A stretch of 64,000 bases of DNA, taken from assembly GCF_963576675.1 (NCBI RefSeq), contig NC_088917.1:30534501-30598500 (forward strand). Direction: 5' to 3'. The stretch is from Euphorbia lathyris (Eukaryota; Streptophyta; Magnoliopsida; Malpighiales; Euphorbiaceae). The position numbers and the translations under genes were made by a program. Positions 1-10,629 of the stretch are shown in pieces. Within the stretch, counting starts at the first letter, position 1, and the number at the start of each line of letters is the position of its first letter. Under the pieces are notes generated by a model, which was given only the letters and a program-made list of their open reading frames with translations, was not told the origin of the DNA and searched no databases.

Positions 1-627
1 TGAACTGCGGGTCACATAGGGCTCGATCCAACCGACAAGCCACACAAGTTCTTGGGGATGTACCCCGATACCAGGTGAAACACGGTCCAAAGAAACCCAT
101 ATCCATAAACCCCATATCATTAATCCTCTCGGCGAAAAAAGCACAGCAGTTCAGAATGTTCATGGACCCCCCTTGCTTTTCATCCATGGATTTTATGCAG
201 TTGAAGTCTCCCACCACAGTCCACGGCCCCCTCACGTGAGTTTTCAGATTTCTCAAATCTGCCAAGAACTGCCTTTTCCATCTGAGCTGTGGCCGGACAT
301 ACACGAAAGTAGCATAAAAATATTGGGGTTGCTGGGGGGGCCCATTCAAGGTGATGCAAGTATGGAGAAACTGATCATTCTTAGAAATAACTTGAATTTG
401 AAGTCTATGAGAATTCCAAAAGAGCCAAATTCCGCCTCTGAAGCCATCAGTGTCGACAACGGAGACATTAGTGAAGTGAAGTTTTTTCCTAAATTCCTCA
501 GCACGAATGGAGGGGAGACGAGGTTCGAGTAGACCAGAACATCTGGCTTATTGGTTAGCAGCAAGTGACGAAGAGCCCGGTGAAACTCATTACCACCGGC
601 TCCAAAACAATTCCAAGAAATAACCAT
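1..627 (-). pseudogene. LINE (L1-type) ORF2, endonuclease part, cut by window edge
   Basis: Read leftwards from the ATG at 627, the first residues (MVISWNCFGAGG) match the usual start of plant L1-type ORF2, whose N-terminal APE-like endonuclease nicks target DNA. The reading frame changes once near 533, which I interpret as a one-base indel. From there it stays open to position 1 and shows endonuclease signatures: GGIWLFWN, then GPWTVVGDFNC (the conserved GDFN) and FTWYRG followed by RLDRAL. The reverse transcriptase would lie beyond the left edge. It sits 159 bp downstream of ORF1 on the same strand, the normal LINE order. The frameshift makes it inactive as read. Confidence 0.85.
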
Positions 628-785
628 TTAGAGAAGAAGAAGCGCGAACACAGCCTCTGCTATTGACGACCCTGGGCAGAATGTTGCCCCTCATCCACCA
701 TCTGGATATTCATATCTCATGCACGGAGAGGTGTGACAGTAGTAGGACCAGCCCTGCTTCTTTTTTTCCTCCCATTTGTTTCATC

Positions 786-2180
786 TCAGACCCCAATATT
801 TTCCTTGCCAGTAGTTGCTTTAGCAGTGTCTATAGCCGAATCAACCACATTATCCGCAAGATCACCAAAAATATTATGAGAACTCAGGTCAGGGAAGCTA
901 GGAGGTCCAACATGCTTAGGTCGTGGGGCAGGGGATCCACCAGTCTTCGAATTGCCAAATATGAAATTCTGTTGGGGGCCATGATTCGCTACCATTTTGC
1001 CTTTCGGATCCCGCGTGAACCGCTGCTGTTGTGAGGAACTGCCCGCTATCTCGTTTGCTGCTGCCACGGGCTCAGAAGCCAACGGAATTGGGATGGTTTT
1101 CTTAGCGCGCGGACTGTATTTTCTTTTTGGGACAATCATCCAAGGCCCATAGGTATCAGTATCTATCACCCCCTCATTAATCTCCTTTTGGTTAATGTCC
1201 CCGGTTGTATTTCTAGTTTCCAAGGTATCCGTCCCCATGTTAGTATCTGAAGAAGCACCAGGTATGTCAGTCGCAGGGCACCCCGAAAGAGGTCTAGTGC
1301 TCATTGTGATCGCCCCTGGGTAAGTACAAGCCTCTTTAGAGTGGCCATATCGTCCACAGTTGCTGCAAGCAACATAAAGACCTTCATATTCAATGTGGTA
1401 AGTCGTTCCGTTCAACTGAAATTGAGCAACAAGTGGTTTGGATAGGTCAATTTCCACACAGACCCGTGCGAATTTCCCCCGTGCTTTTCCTACTGTGTTC
1501 TTATCAGCTCTAACTGCTTTCCCAAAAGAGTTTCCAATTAACATAAGGCAATCTTCATCATAGAATTGTAGAGGAAGTTCAGGGAATCGAGCCCAAATCA
1601 ACGTGGAATCAACTGTAGCATCAGAAGGGACAAACGAGGGAGACCAGGTACGAACAGTCAGGTAGTGTCCCTGAACCATCCAAGGACCATCCCGAATCAC
1701 ATGTTCTCTGTCTGAGAGGTGCTCAAAGCTTGCCAAATAAAATCCATGTCCTAGGTCCATAATCTCACACTTTCCCATTGGCTTCCAAATTTCCAAGGCT
1801 CGGTTCCTTAAAGCAATGAAACCTACGATGCGTCCTAGAACTTTCACAATGAGGGAGTCTTGCCATACCTGAGACCATTCTTCCACCAGCTGAGGAGCAA
1901 TAGTTATGCTAGGAAGAAGGGGGTTACCATCTAGATATTCAATTTTTCCCAAACCAGACTCGCGAAGGTCGACGGGGGAGCGAGGTTGTTCCATCATGGT
2001 GGAATCTGCAGCGATATCTCGATAGGAGCGGGGGGTACCTGATTGCTGGGGAAGGGAAACATCTCTGCCGTCCGGTGGCACGGTGGGTGCTGGAATAGAG
2101 GGGTGCGAGAGGGGCGGCGGTGGGTTGTTAGGAGGCGAGGGTTCCATCGCGAGTTTTTTAGCTGCCGAAATATTTTTCAC
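786..2180 (-). CDS. LINE ORF1: DUF4283 / zinc-knuckle nucleic-acid-binding protein
   Basis: A 464-residue open frame. Residues ~1-60 are proline/serine-rich. Residues ~103-185 form a DUF4283-type domain (contains GFYLASFEHLSDREHVIRDG and PWMVQGHYLTVRTW). A CX2CX4HX4C zinc knuckle (CSNCGRYGHSKEAC) follows at ~271-284, then a polar low-complexity tail. This order is typical of ORF1 in plant L1-type LINEs, whose product binds element RNA. ORF2 follows directly on the same strand. The true start may be the second Met (residue 13). The frame has no breaks, so this LINE may be fairly young although its ORF2 is shifted. It belongs to a mobile element rather than being a host gene. Confidence 0.88.
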   Translation of the reverse strand: MKNISAAKKLAMEPSPPNNPPPPLSHPSIPAPTVPPDGRDVSLPQQSGTPRSYRDIAADSTMMEQPRSPVDLRESGLGKIEYLDGNPLLPSITIAPQLVEEWSQVWQDSLIVKVLGRIVGFIALRNRALEIWKPMGKCEIMDLGHGFYLASFEHLSDREHVIRDGPWMVQGHYLTVRTWSPSFVPSDATVDSTLIWARFPELPLQFYDEDCLMLIGNSFGKAVRADKNTVGKARGKFARVCVEIDLSKPLVAQFQLNGTTYHIEYEGLYVACSNCGRYGHSKEACTYPGAITMSTRPLSGCPATDIPGASSDTNMGTDTLETRNTTGDINQKEINEGVIDTDTYGPWMIVPKRKYSPRAKKTIPIPLASEPVAAANEIAGSSSQQQRFTRDPKGKMVANHGPQQNFIFGNSKTGGSPAPRPKHVGPPSFPDLSSHNIFGDLADNVVDSAIDTAKATTGKENIGV

Positions 2181-2362
2181 ACATGTACATATTTATTAAA
2201 ATCACAAAGATCAATAATTAACCGTTTAATTCGCTAGGATTCACAGGCAAAACCTAAATTAGAATTAGGACCAAAGTCCACATCTTGTAGTTGAATAATT
2301 ACAAATAAATAATGAGAGTTAAACCTAGCTATAATTACAAGCATGATATATTAGGTATATAA

Positions 2363-2389
2363 ATATTATTATTATTATTATTATTATTG
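2363..2389. repeat. (ATT)n microsatellite in AT-rich spacer
   Basis: About nine ATT units in a row. The surrounding 2181-2490 is AT-rich non-coding DNA 5' of the LINE ORF1, with nothing else recognisable. Confidence 0.9.
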
Positions 2390-2865
2390 TATAATAATTA
2401 AGGGATGTTGAGTTTAGGGGAAAAAATATCATCCGTGGCTTGAATATATAGAGTTACTGAACAAAGGGTTAATTCTAGAAGAAAAAAAAATAAAGTGTAA
2501 AAATACTCATAACGTTTACAGTTAGAAACAATTTTTACAGCCAAAAAAAATTTTACTCCTAACGTTGACAAGTTGGGTCAATTTGATCAATTATTCATCA
2601 AACTGTCTTCTCATTCATGAATCTTGCCCTGTACGCTTCGCATGATTTTATCACTAATTAATAACATATCACAAACATATTATTAGACATGAAATTTAAA
2701 AAAAATTAAAAAATATACCGTCTTTTGTACAAGTCGGACAAAAAAAATCAAATATTTCACCAAATTCATAAATATTCAGTTCTATTATTAAATCATAGAA
2801 AATATGAATTTTTTTTAGAATCAATTGGTATGCAATTGGTGCAGAATAAGAAACAAAGTATATAT

Positions 2866-3523
2866 TCAGAACTTACCCGAGTTCTTTGGTGAGAAGACTG
2901 TTTTTATTCAGAACTTACCCGAGTTCTTCTCTAAAAAGCTCCTTACCATTACGGGGAGCTTCAAAGGGGACCCCCTTGCCAATTCTACCCAAAATAAAGA
3001 GGTTCAACTCGTTGGGTGGTGTAGGCCGAAGGATGGGGTGGTTAAGTTGAACACGGATGGCTCCTGTCTCAACAATGGAAAGATCGCGGCTGGAGGCGTG
3101 CTCAGGGACGCGGGAGGTGTCTGGTTGTCTGGATTCACCCATAACCTGGGTTTGGGCTCATCCTTTTCAGCGGAACTTTGGGGTATTCTTTCTGGAGTCA
3201 AGCTTGCCAGAAATCTGGGTATTAAAAGGCTTGCTGTGGAGTCTGATAATATGGAGGCTATTAATATGATCTCTAATAATCATGCTTTTTGTCTTAGTAG
3301 CCAGAACCTTATCAAAGCAATAAGAAGTCTTGGCTCCTCCTTTGAGTCCTTAGAGTTCAGCCACATCTACAGAGAACAAAATCGAATTGCGGATCGTTTG
3401 GCAGCGGCTGGGCACGAGGGGATGTTAGGTGTTTCCACCCTTTCTGATCCTCCTATCTATCTTTCTTCTCTCCTTTTAGAGGACAAAGTTGGGGTTAGCT
3501 TTTCTAGGCTGATCCCAGGTTAG
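2866..3523 (+). CDS. RNase H-like C-terminal domain of a LINE polyprotein (fragment)
   Basis: The open frame (which by chance extends back to 2825 in flanking DNA) encodes a plant LINE RNase H domain (RVT_3 type). The four acidic active-site residues are in place: Asp in LNTDGS (residue ~78 of the frame from 2825), Glu in SAELWG (~117), Asp in VESDN (~141) and Asp in RIADRL (~190). In the parent element this domain follows reverse transcriptase and removes RNA from the RNA-DNA hybrid. Here it lacks the upstream RT and any promoter, so it is a dead fragment even though it is open. The stop is ~40 bp before the poly(A) tail. Confidence 0.85.
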
Positions 3524-3580
3524 CTTTTGTCTCGGTGTTGGTTTGTTTTCTTTCCTGTTTCTACCAAAAAAAAAAAAAAA
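2866..3580 (+). mobile_element. 5'-truncated LINE insertion with poly(A) and 15-bp TSD
   Basis: A ~715-bp insertion ends in a run of 15 A (3566-3580). The 15 bases at 2851-2865 (AAACAAAGTATATAT) recur at 3578-3592, directly around the insertion, as expected for target-primed reverse transcription. Only the 3' end of the LINE is present and it encodes the RNase H domain. At its 5' end a 23-bp sequence is repeated directly at 2864-2886 and 2906-2928, a small rearrangement at the truncation point. Confidence 0.85.
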
Positions 3581-4256
3581 CAAAGTATATATATTTAATG
3601 TTTGAAATTGACCTAACTTACGACCATTAGGGGTAAAATTGCATCATTTTAAACGTTCGGGGTAAACTTGCTCCTGACTGTAATCGTTAGATGTATTTTG
3701 TATCTTATCCCAAAAAAACACATAGTTACACTCATTTGCAGATAAAGGACTTTGATTTTTTTTTAAAATGAGAACAGCTCGTCGCCATTTACAAAATCAA
3801 ACATTTGGATTGATACTACCAAATTGACCGTTAATGACTTTAAAATAGAAAAATTCAAAATTTTAATGATATTCTAAGCAATTTTAATTCTTCAACTTTT
3901 TGGTTTTGATGTCATTTATGTGTTGTTTAGTATTATAGAACCACATTTTTAAGTTTTGGTTCAAGTGGTAAGAAATTGAATCTCTGTTTGTCGTTTTTAA
4001 GGTTCAATTCCCCACTTTATCAAAATTTAGTCATCATTGATAGTTAATCTGTAAATTTCAAATCTTGATGGAGGTCTATGAGTTGTCGTCTTAGGAGTGA
4101 GTAGACTTACTATTATTTTTTTTTATTTTTTGTAAAAGTCTTATATTTAGGATAAAATTAAGTGATTAAGACTAAATTATTTTTATTTTAGATTTGATAT
4201 TCTCATAATATTAATAAATATAAAATGAACTTTCCAAAAAAATAAATAAATATAAA

Positions 4257-4666
4257 GGCCCTGTTTGGGAATTAGCTGTTAGCTGTTAGCTGATTACATT
4301 AGTTGTTAGCTATTAGCTGATTATATTGGCTGATTTGACTAGCTGTTTGTGTAGACATGTTTGGTAAAAATTATCTGATTGATAATAACGGTTTGTGCAA
4401 AAAGATGAATAAGGGCATTAATTTTGGCGCAGGAGAAGAGGGAGTCTATCTATTAGGGTTAAAGAAGTCTATTAATTTTAATATTACAAAACGCTAATTG
4501 AAAAAGCTCCTAAAAGGAGCTTTTTCTAAATTAGCGTTTTCATCCCAAAACTCTCTCTCAAACCTCTTTCCACCAAACACTCCAATCAGCGGTTTCGGTG
4601 GTCAAACCTCTAAAGTTGGTCAAAACCGCTCTTTTTATTCCAAAACGCTCTTTACCAAACATGGCC
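4257..4666. mobile_element. hAT-like MITE with 12-bp TIRs and internal palindrome
   Basis: The left end GGCCCTGTTTGG and the reverse complement of the right end (GGCCATGTTTGG) match at 11 of 12 positions. GGGCCTGTTTGG-type ends are common in plant hAT MITEs. Flanks are AT-rich (AAATATAAA / AAAATGAAA) and give no clean 8-bp duplication. Inside are iterated GTTAGCTGATTA-like words (4268-4330) and a strong palindrome at 4488-4540 whose arms read AAAACGCTAATT and its complement around AAGCTCCT/AGGAGCTT. No transposase. Confidence 0.6.
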
Positions 4667-5453
4667 AAAATGAAATATAGGGGTAAATTTGAAAAAAGGG
4701 TAATAAATGTTTGGAAATCTAAAATTAAAGGAGTTTGGAAATTTCTAAAAAGTTAGAAGTGAAAAGGACTGGAGTAGCTATTACTGCATACTGAATTTTA
4801 TATAGTTGTGTTGTGTGGACCTAACATTACTAATTATCTATACCTTCACTAATTAATTTAATTACTAGTCAGGCTCCAAATTTTGATGAGTATTGATTAC
4901 TGATTAGCCTTCCTTCCTAAGTAACATTTCTTTTTGACCTCCATAAAGGAATTTCACATGTTCAACTTTACATCAATGGCCCACATTCACTCTTATTCTT
5001 TAATTTTTTGAAAAGATCTCATTCTTTAATTATGTCATCTATTTATTTATTTTATTTTATTGACGAAATTATGTCATCTATTTATCTAAAAAAGAATATC
5101 ACATCTAAATGTACTACTACTTTGTTAGAATTTTATATTTCAATTGTTTTATGGCATTACAACCGTATGGTCCCCAAACTAAAGCTTCAAAAGCAATTAG
5201 GACTTTAAATTATCAAAATCATCAATCAAGTTCCTGAACTAAGTAAAAATTATCAATTGAGTCATCGTCCTATCCTAAAATCAGAAACTGTATTTGATAT
5301 AATCTCTGTGTTGGTTCAAAATGAGTTTGGGGAAGAGAGTCTGAAACTGTTCAACCGAATGATTTACGATGAAACCTCAATTAATGATTTTTGTTTAGAA
5401 TGAAGACCCAATTGATGATTTTTGGTTAGTTCTGATGTACATGAAACTCGTCT
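4667..5453. other. Intergenic, nothing recognised
   Basis: AT-rich DNA with short chance ORFs. Around 5200-5420 the words ATCAATTGA and AATGATTTTT recur in both orientations, which may be a decayed MITE, but I could not define ends. Confidence 0.5.
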
Positions 5454-6870
5454 TTGTCATTGTCTGCTACTTCAGTGTCACTAGATGGCACTATTATGTC
5501 ATCTTTGGCAAAAAGTTTACTTATATCAGTTGCACCAACATCATCATGTCATGTTGTTGCGTTGATTAATTGTTTCGGTATTGAGCCATCGGCATACGTT
5601 TTTCCAGCAACTGCTGGTTCGGTTTCTGTTGCCGATGCTGTTGCGACTTTCTTGGCAGCCATGTTTGACGTTCTTTCCCCAGTGTCTCAATTGTATTTAT
5701 TCCCTCAGTAGCAACACAATCTTATGTTGATGTTAGTGGCTCAGTCCCTGCTCCACTTCAGCTATCTCCTCTTGCCATTCCGACTTCAATCTCCTCCCAT
5801 ACTGTTACAATTCTGTGTGCTCCACACTTCACTCCCGTCATAATTTTGAGGGAATTATTGCATCTCACCAAATGGTAATGTTGATCCTACATGTTTCAGT
5901 AAAGCAAACAAACTTCTTGAATGGCGTGAGGCAATGTCCAATGAGATACCAACTGTAATGGATAGTGGTACATGGATTCTGGTTCTCCGACTATCCAATC
6001 GCAATATCATTATGTCTCCCTGGTTGTTTCATTTCAAATGGAAATCTGATGGCTCTATTGAACATAGGCATGTCTAGTGGCGAGCAACTTTAGCCAACAG
6101 TTTGCTATTGACTATAATGAGACGTTTAGCCTTGTTGTTAAGGCTACTACCATTCCTATAGTCCTTGCGCTTGCTGCTTCTCATGGTTGGTTCGTTAATC
6201 AACTAGATGTGTCCAATGCCTTTCTGCATGGTAACCTCTTTGAACAAATTTTTATGGAACAACCACAGGGGTTTGTTGATGCTGATAATCCTAATCATGT
6301 GTGTGTACTTAAGAAGAGTTTATACGGTCTAAAATAGGATCCTCGGGAATGGTTTTCTCGATTTAGAAAAGTTCTTCTGCATTTTGGTTTCACAATGTCT
6401 CACGCATATCACTCTTTATTTGTCAATACTCAAGGTGAGCATAAAATCTTTATTTTCTAGGTATTGAACTCAAATACATCAGTGACATTCTTGATTGGGT
6501 TAAAATATATCAGTGACATTCTTGATTGGGTTAAAATAACTAACTCCAAACCCACTCAGACTCTTATTGCAACCACACCAACATTATCAAAAGAACTGGG
6601 CACTCATCTCATGTCTAATGATGAATATAGGAGTGTGGTTGGTGCCCTTCAATATTTAATTTTGATTCGTCCTGATATTTCCTTTGCTATTAATAAACTT
6701 TGTCAATTTTTGCACACTCCCACTGATGAGCACTGGAAACGTGTAAAAAGTGTAATTCGCTACATTCAGGGTATTTTGGACATGGTGTACTTCTCTCCTC
6801 TACCAAGATTCAACATATTCATTGTTACTCTGACACTAATTGGGGGGATGTCCTGATGATCGATTCTATG
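5454..6870 (+). pseudogene. Decayed Ty1/copia pol fragment (linker, RT, RNase H start)
   Basis: From 6077 the frame gives copia RT: FAIDYNETFSLVVK, LDVSNAFLHGNL, MEQPQGFVD and KKSLYGLK, then an in-frame TAG at 6335-6337 where copia normally has Gln. Reading continues past the stop (DPREWFSRF). The segment that should hold the catalytic YVDD is missing: the RT jumps at ~6460 to SDILDWVK and then LGALQYL-like and RPDISFAINKLCQF motifs of the RT/RNase H junction, ending at DTNWGG plus CPDDR in a shifted frame. A 31-bp direct repeat lies at 6478-6539. Upstream, 5454-5711 and 5930-6076 look like the serine/threonine-rich integrase-RT linker. Inactive. Confidence 0.8.
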
Positions 6871-6970
6871 TTTCGGAAATTTGTGGTGGTATATTTTGAC
6901 GACATTCTTATTCATAGCCAAACATTGGAGGAGCATGTGAAGCACTTGAGAGTGGTATTAGATGATAGGG
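6868..6970 (+). pseudogene. Ty3/gypsy RT fragment fused to the copia fragment
   Basis: MFRKFVVVYFDDILIHSQT followed by EEHVKHLRVVLD is the YFDD-containing palm segment of Ty3/gypsy RT, a family distinct from the copia RT just upstream. Only about 35 residues remain before similarity stops. The copia reading (CPDDR) runs straight into it with no spacer. Confidence 0.75.
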
Positions 6971-7168
6971 GTGAAAAATCCATATCTTTTAATACGGTTT
7001 TTAGGACATTTCTAATAAATCAATGTCAATTTTATAAACTTTATCTCATTTTTATTCACTTATTAGTTTCTTATTCTCTTGTTTAGCACTTTTTTTTATG
7101 CTTTATTTATGTCATTTTCTTATAAACTATTGCCAAATTAGATGTTAATTTAATTATACTCAAGCTCT

Positions 7169-7241
7169 AGCTATTTGATTCACCAAAAATCAAAACGAAT
7201 TGACTTAGTATTTAAGACTTATTTTGGTGAATCAAATAGCT
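7169..7241. repeat. 17-bp perfect inverted repeat
   Basis: AGCTATTTGATTCACCA at 7169-7185 is exactly complementary to 7225-7241, giving a stem of 17 bp with a 39-base loop. No coding content; it may be a fragment of a MITE or a regulatory hairpin. Confidence 0.7.
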
Positions 7242-7354
7242 TTAGAACTAATGATTTTTCTTGAGATTTTGGTGAGATTTTCAGGTAAAACAACCAATGA
7301 CAAGACTGACCAAGAGAAAAATGAAAAAAAAATCACGAATGACCTCCTGAAGGT

Positions 7355-7468
7355 CAGCTCGGCGAGCTGGCCACTTATGACGCTGGCTAGGGCAGTCTGA
7401 GGGCCAGCTCGACGAGCTGGCCACTAGCACTGAGCTAACCCTGCACCAAGGCCTAGCTCGGCAAGCTA
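7355..7468. repeat. Three iterated 15-bp palindromes, ~50-bp spacing
   Basis: CAGCTCGGCGAGCTG at 7355-7369, CAGCTCGACGAGCTG at 7405-7419 and TAGCTCGGCAAGCTA at 7454-7468. Each is self-complementary except its central bases, and starts are 50 and 49 bp apart. They lie in a patch of higher GC within AT-rich DNA. The downstream 7560-7650 resembles gypsy LTR U3/R text, so they may belong to an LTR remnant. Confidence 0.75.
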
Positions 7469-7469
7469 A

Positions 7470-9139
7470 GACCTCGAACCAGTCAAAATTGACTGGTTTA
7501 AATACAATTTTTACAGGATTTAGACTCTTTGTGTGATATTTTTGAGCCTGTATCATCTGATTTGGTAGTTTAGGTTTAATTTTGCCTATTTAAGGGCTTG
7601 TAATTCGTATTTGTAAGGACCCATTGTCATCTTTGTAAACTCTATACTTTTGAGAATTAATCATCTTCCTCCTCCATCTGCCATTAACATCTGAGAAAGC
7701 TCCATCCACATCCGTTTCAAGGATTCTCAAGTTCTCATCTCCTCCAAGTTTAGAAAGACGATTACTTGAGTCGACAGGTTTCAAAATGGATTTTTACCCT
7801 CTTATCTCTATATACTTTTATAGATCCTTCTATGAATCCCGATTTGCTTGTAACTTTGTGACAATTACCCTTTATCTTTAATACAATTTCAATTTGATTT
7901 CCATATATGTTTATTTAGCTATGCTTTTTCTTATTGTGTTTAAATCATTTAAAAGTCCAAATAACAACTTGGTTTATATTGCGAGTCTAATTCGGCTGTC
8001 TATAACTGGAAACTGTAGTTATTGACAACATCACATTAAAGGATTATGGTTTATAAATTCATAAGCTCATGTAATTTTACTGCCTTGGAGGAAGAGGAAG
8101 AGGAAGTTGAGTTTTCGATATACCCGAACACATACATCTATTGCTCTTATGTTGAATTGATTCTAAAGAGAGAAAAATTAATAAAGAGAAGAGAGAGAAA
8201 GTATGAAAAATAAGAAATTAAAGAGAAATAGAGAAGATGATGTAATTGATTTTTATTTTTTATTTTGAGGTTTGTTTGTGATAATTAGATAATAAGAGAG
8301 ATCAATTTATAACATAAATAAATATAAGGATAAAATTAACTTTTTAATCTGTGATTTTTGACTTTTTTTTTTAACATCGTTAGTCAATTTGGCCTGTGTT
8401 TGCTAACGGAATAAATCTAAAGGTGCCATTTTGTAAATTTTTAAACCATAAGGGTGCCAATCGAAAATATGTATAATCACAAAATTTATTTTTATATTTT
8501 TCCGTAAATAAAATTATTTAAAACTGTTAATATTAAAGATAAAATTCCACTTTAGAAGTTGAGAATAAAATTGCTTTTCATTATTGTTATTGTAATTTTT
8601 ACACTTTACCTAACAAAATTGATAATAAAATTTGGACAAGTGTTGTAGTAAATTGATTATATATGAGCATCGAACTCATTAGAGTGGAAGCATGTGTTAA
8701 AATTCAGCCAAAGAGAAAAAGGAAAAAAGAAAAAAGAAAAGAAAAGAAATATAATCCGTTCCCTTTAAAGAAGAAAAGAAAAGAAAACCGTGGACGGTGA
8801 CCACCACCACGAGTTCATATAACTACAATATTACAGCGCACGATTTTGCTCCCCTTTCTTTTATTTTTTTTTTCACTAAAATACCCTTTTGATTTTGAAA
8901 TAAAGCAGTTTATTTAGTGATAAATTCGGATTTCTTTTATTCATCAATTGACATATTTAAAACCAAATTTGTTGATAAAATGACATTATCCATATCACAG
9001 ACATTATACGAAATATTATAACACAATTAAGAGTAGAATATTAGTTTTATGAAAAGAGTGAGAAGTATCAAAATTATTAAAAGTGATTATATTTTAGTAT
9101 ATGGAATTAGGGAATAGGATAAGATAAGGGTAAAAATAA
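7470..9139. other. Intergenic, no gene recognised
   Basis: AT-rich DNA. 7560-7800 looks like part of a degraded LTR (CTATTTAAGGG, a TATA-like word). A purine-rich tract of GAAAAG units lies at 8708-8790. No coding region that I can support. Confidence 0.5.
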
Positions 9140-9148
9140 TTTAAATAT
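9140..9148. repeat. MULE target-site duplication, left
   Basis: TTTAAATAT, identical to 10630-10638 on the far side of the element. Confidence 0.85.
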
Positions 9149-10629
9149 GGGTAAATTTTAAAACTAGGTCAAATGGGAGGCTCATTTACATATTTAACCC
9201 ATTAACCCAACCTACTACATATCTGGACTGTTTTTGTGTGACTTTCCCATAATACCCTCAATATTTACGCGCGTCTGTCTCCCTCTTGTCTGACTTCGCA
9301 GATTCGATCTTATGCGAAGCCTGCGAAGCTAATGTTTGGGTTTACTTGATGAATTTAATTAGCATATGTGAAGCCTGCGAAGCTAATGTTTGGTTTAGTG
9401 GATGAATTTAATTAGCATATGCGAAGCCTGGATGTGTTTTTAAATTAATTCGCGAAGTAGTATATAACAAAAAAATGCCAAACAACAACGGATTCTAACA
9501 TTAAAATCATAACATTATCAAAATTTACAACAAGATTGCCATAATAAACTCCTAACTAATCACTTCAAAGTGAACCTGACTAATCTGGATGGAAATTTCT
9601 CTCTCTACAGGAGGTCCAGACCTTTTGGGATGGACATGTCCCATGGTGCACACCAAGATTGGCACAATCTCTCCAAACCAGCCATTTCAAAGTGAATGTG
9701 CCAATCTTGAGGGAAATTTCTCCCTATACAGGAAGGAAAGTCATCTCCCCTGCATCCGAGTACGCCACCTTCTAGAAAGGGATGTTATGTAATCAACCAC
9801 CTTCAGGAAAAAATTAATCGTGTTAGGCAAGGAAAAAGACGATTTTGGCTTCGCGAAATGAGGATTAGCGAAGCATGCGAATGTAAATGTACAAGGAAAG
9901 AGATGATTTTACTTCGCTAATCGATGTTTTCGCGAGGTCTGAAACGTGATGATATACGTCGCATATCGATGCTTTCGCGAAGTCTGCGAGTGAAATCATG
10001 AACTTTTCTACTCGCAGACTTCGTGAACTAATCGATTCGCGAAGTAGATTGTCACGTTTCAGGCTCTTTCTCTTCGCAGATCTTCGCGAAATCATCGACT
10101 ACACGAAGTGTATTCATGGAAAAACGCAGGAAAAACAGCAGATACTTACATTTTTCGCGCCTTTCACCCTTAAAAGCGATAATAACAATATGATAAACTG
10201 GGAAAACGATGGAAATAACGTAGAATAACTATTTCTTTGATGGTAACAAGAAGAAAGAAACCAAGTAACGAGCATGAACAGGAAGATGAAGAACCATGGC
10301 TTCGTTTTCTAGGATTAGGAAGTTGCAGAATCAAGAGATGAAGAGAGGAAAAAAAGAAATACATTGTGATTTGGAGAAATGATGCAGATTTCGTGCAATT
10401 TAAAGGAATATAGGAAGATCAAAAGTCTTGGAATCATTAATGGAGGAGCCAACAGCCGTTTCGCGCACCCAAGGAGAAGAGGGGAGAGAACGTTCGCATA
10501 AGGGGAAGTGGGAAGGTTAGGGGTATTATGGGAAAGTCACACAAAATCAGTCTAGATATGTAGTAGGTTGAGTAAATGGGTTAAATATGTAAATGGGCCT
10601 CCCATTTGACCCATTTTTGTAATTTTCCC
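9149..10629. mobile_element. Non-autonomous MULE with ~110-bp TIRs and 9-bp TSD
   Basis: The left end (9149-~9255) and right end (~10519-10629) are inverted copies over ~110 bp at roughly 85-90% by eye. Both contain GGTCAAATGGGAGG, CATTTACATATTTAACCCAT and TGTGACTTTCCCATAATACC. The 9 bases TTTAAATAT occur directly on both sides (9140-9148 and 10630-10638). Long TIRs with a 9-bp duplication define Mutator-like elements. The inside has no transposase. It holds a ~57-bp direct repeat (9311-9425), a second direct duplication (9559-9613 / 9684-9735), and many GCGAAG/CTTCGC words, including a 14-bp-arm hairpin at ~9976-10021. Confidence 0.88.

Larger units (their letters stand above)
2490..3720. 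mobile_element. Inverted-repeat (foldback/MULE-like) element interrupted by a LINE
   Basis: The stretch ~2490-2595 is an imperfect inverted copy of ~3598-3718. Both arms carry, in matching order, an AAC-GTTACAGT-like block, a TTTTACnCCTAA block and a (G/A)AGTT(A/G)GGTCAATTT block. The arms flank an AT-rich core without ORFs and a later LINE insertion (2866-3580). This is the form of a non-autonomous DNA element with ~100-bp inverted arms. I could not fix the outer ends or a target duplication, so the class is uncertain. Confidence 0.5.

Noticed and set aside
4498..4680. 60-residue ORF
   Set aside because: Lies across the palindrome and right end of the hAT-like MITE; chance reading.
7355..7468. 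CRISPR-like regular repeats
   Set aside because: Only three units, each a palindrome with no uniform spacer logic, in a plant nuclear context with no cas genes.
9589..10364. ORFs of 64-76 residues inside the MULE
   Set aside because: Short, overlapping, on both strands, without motifs; they follow from internal repeats. No captured gene could be recognised.
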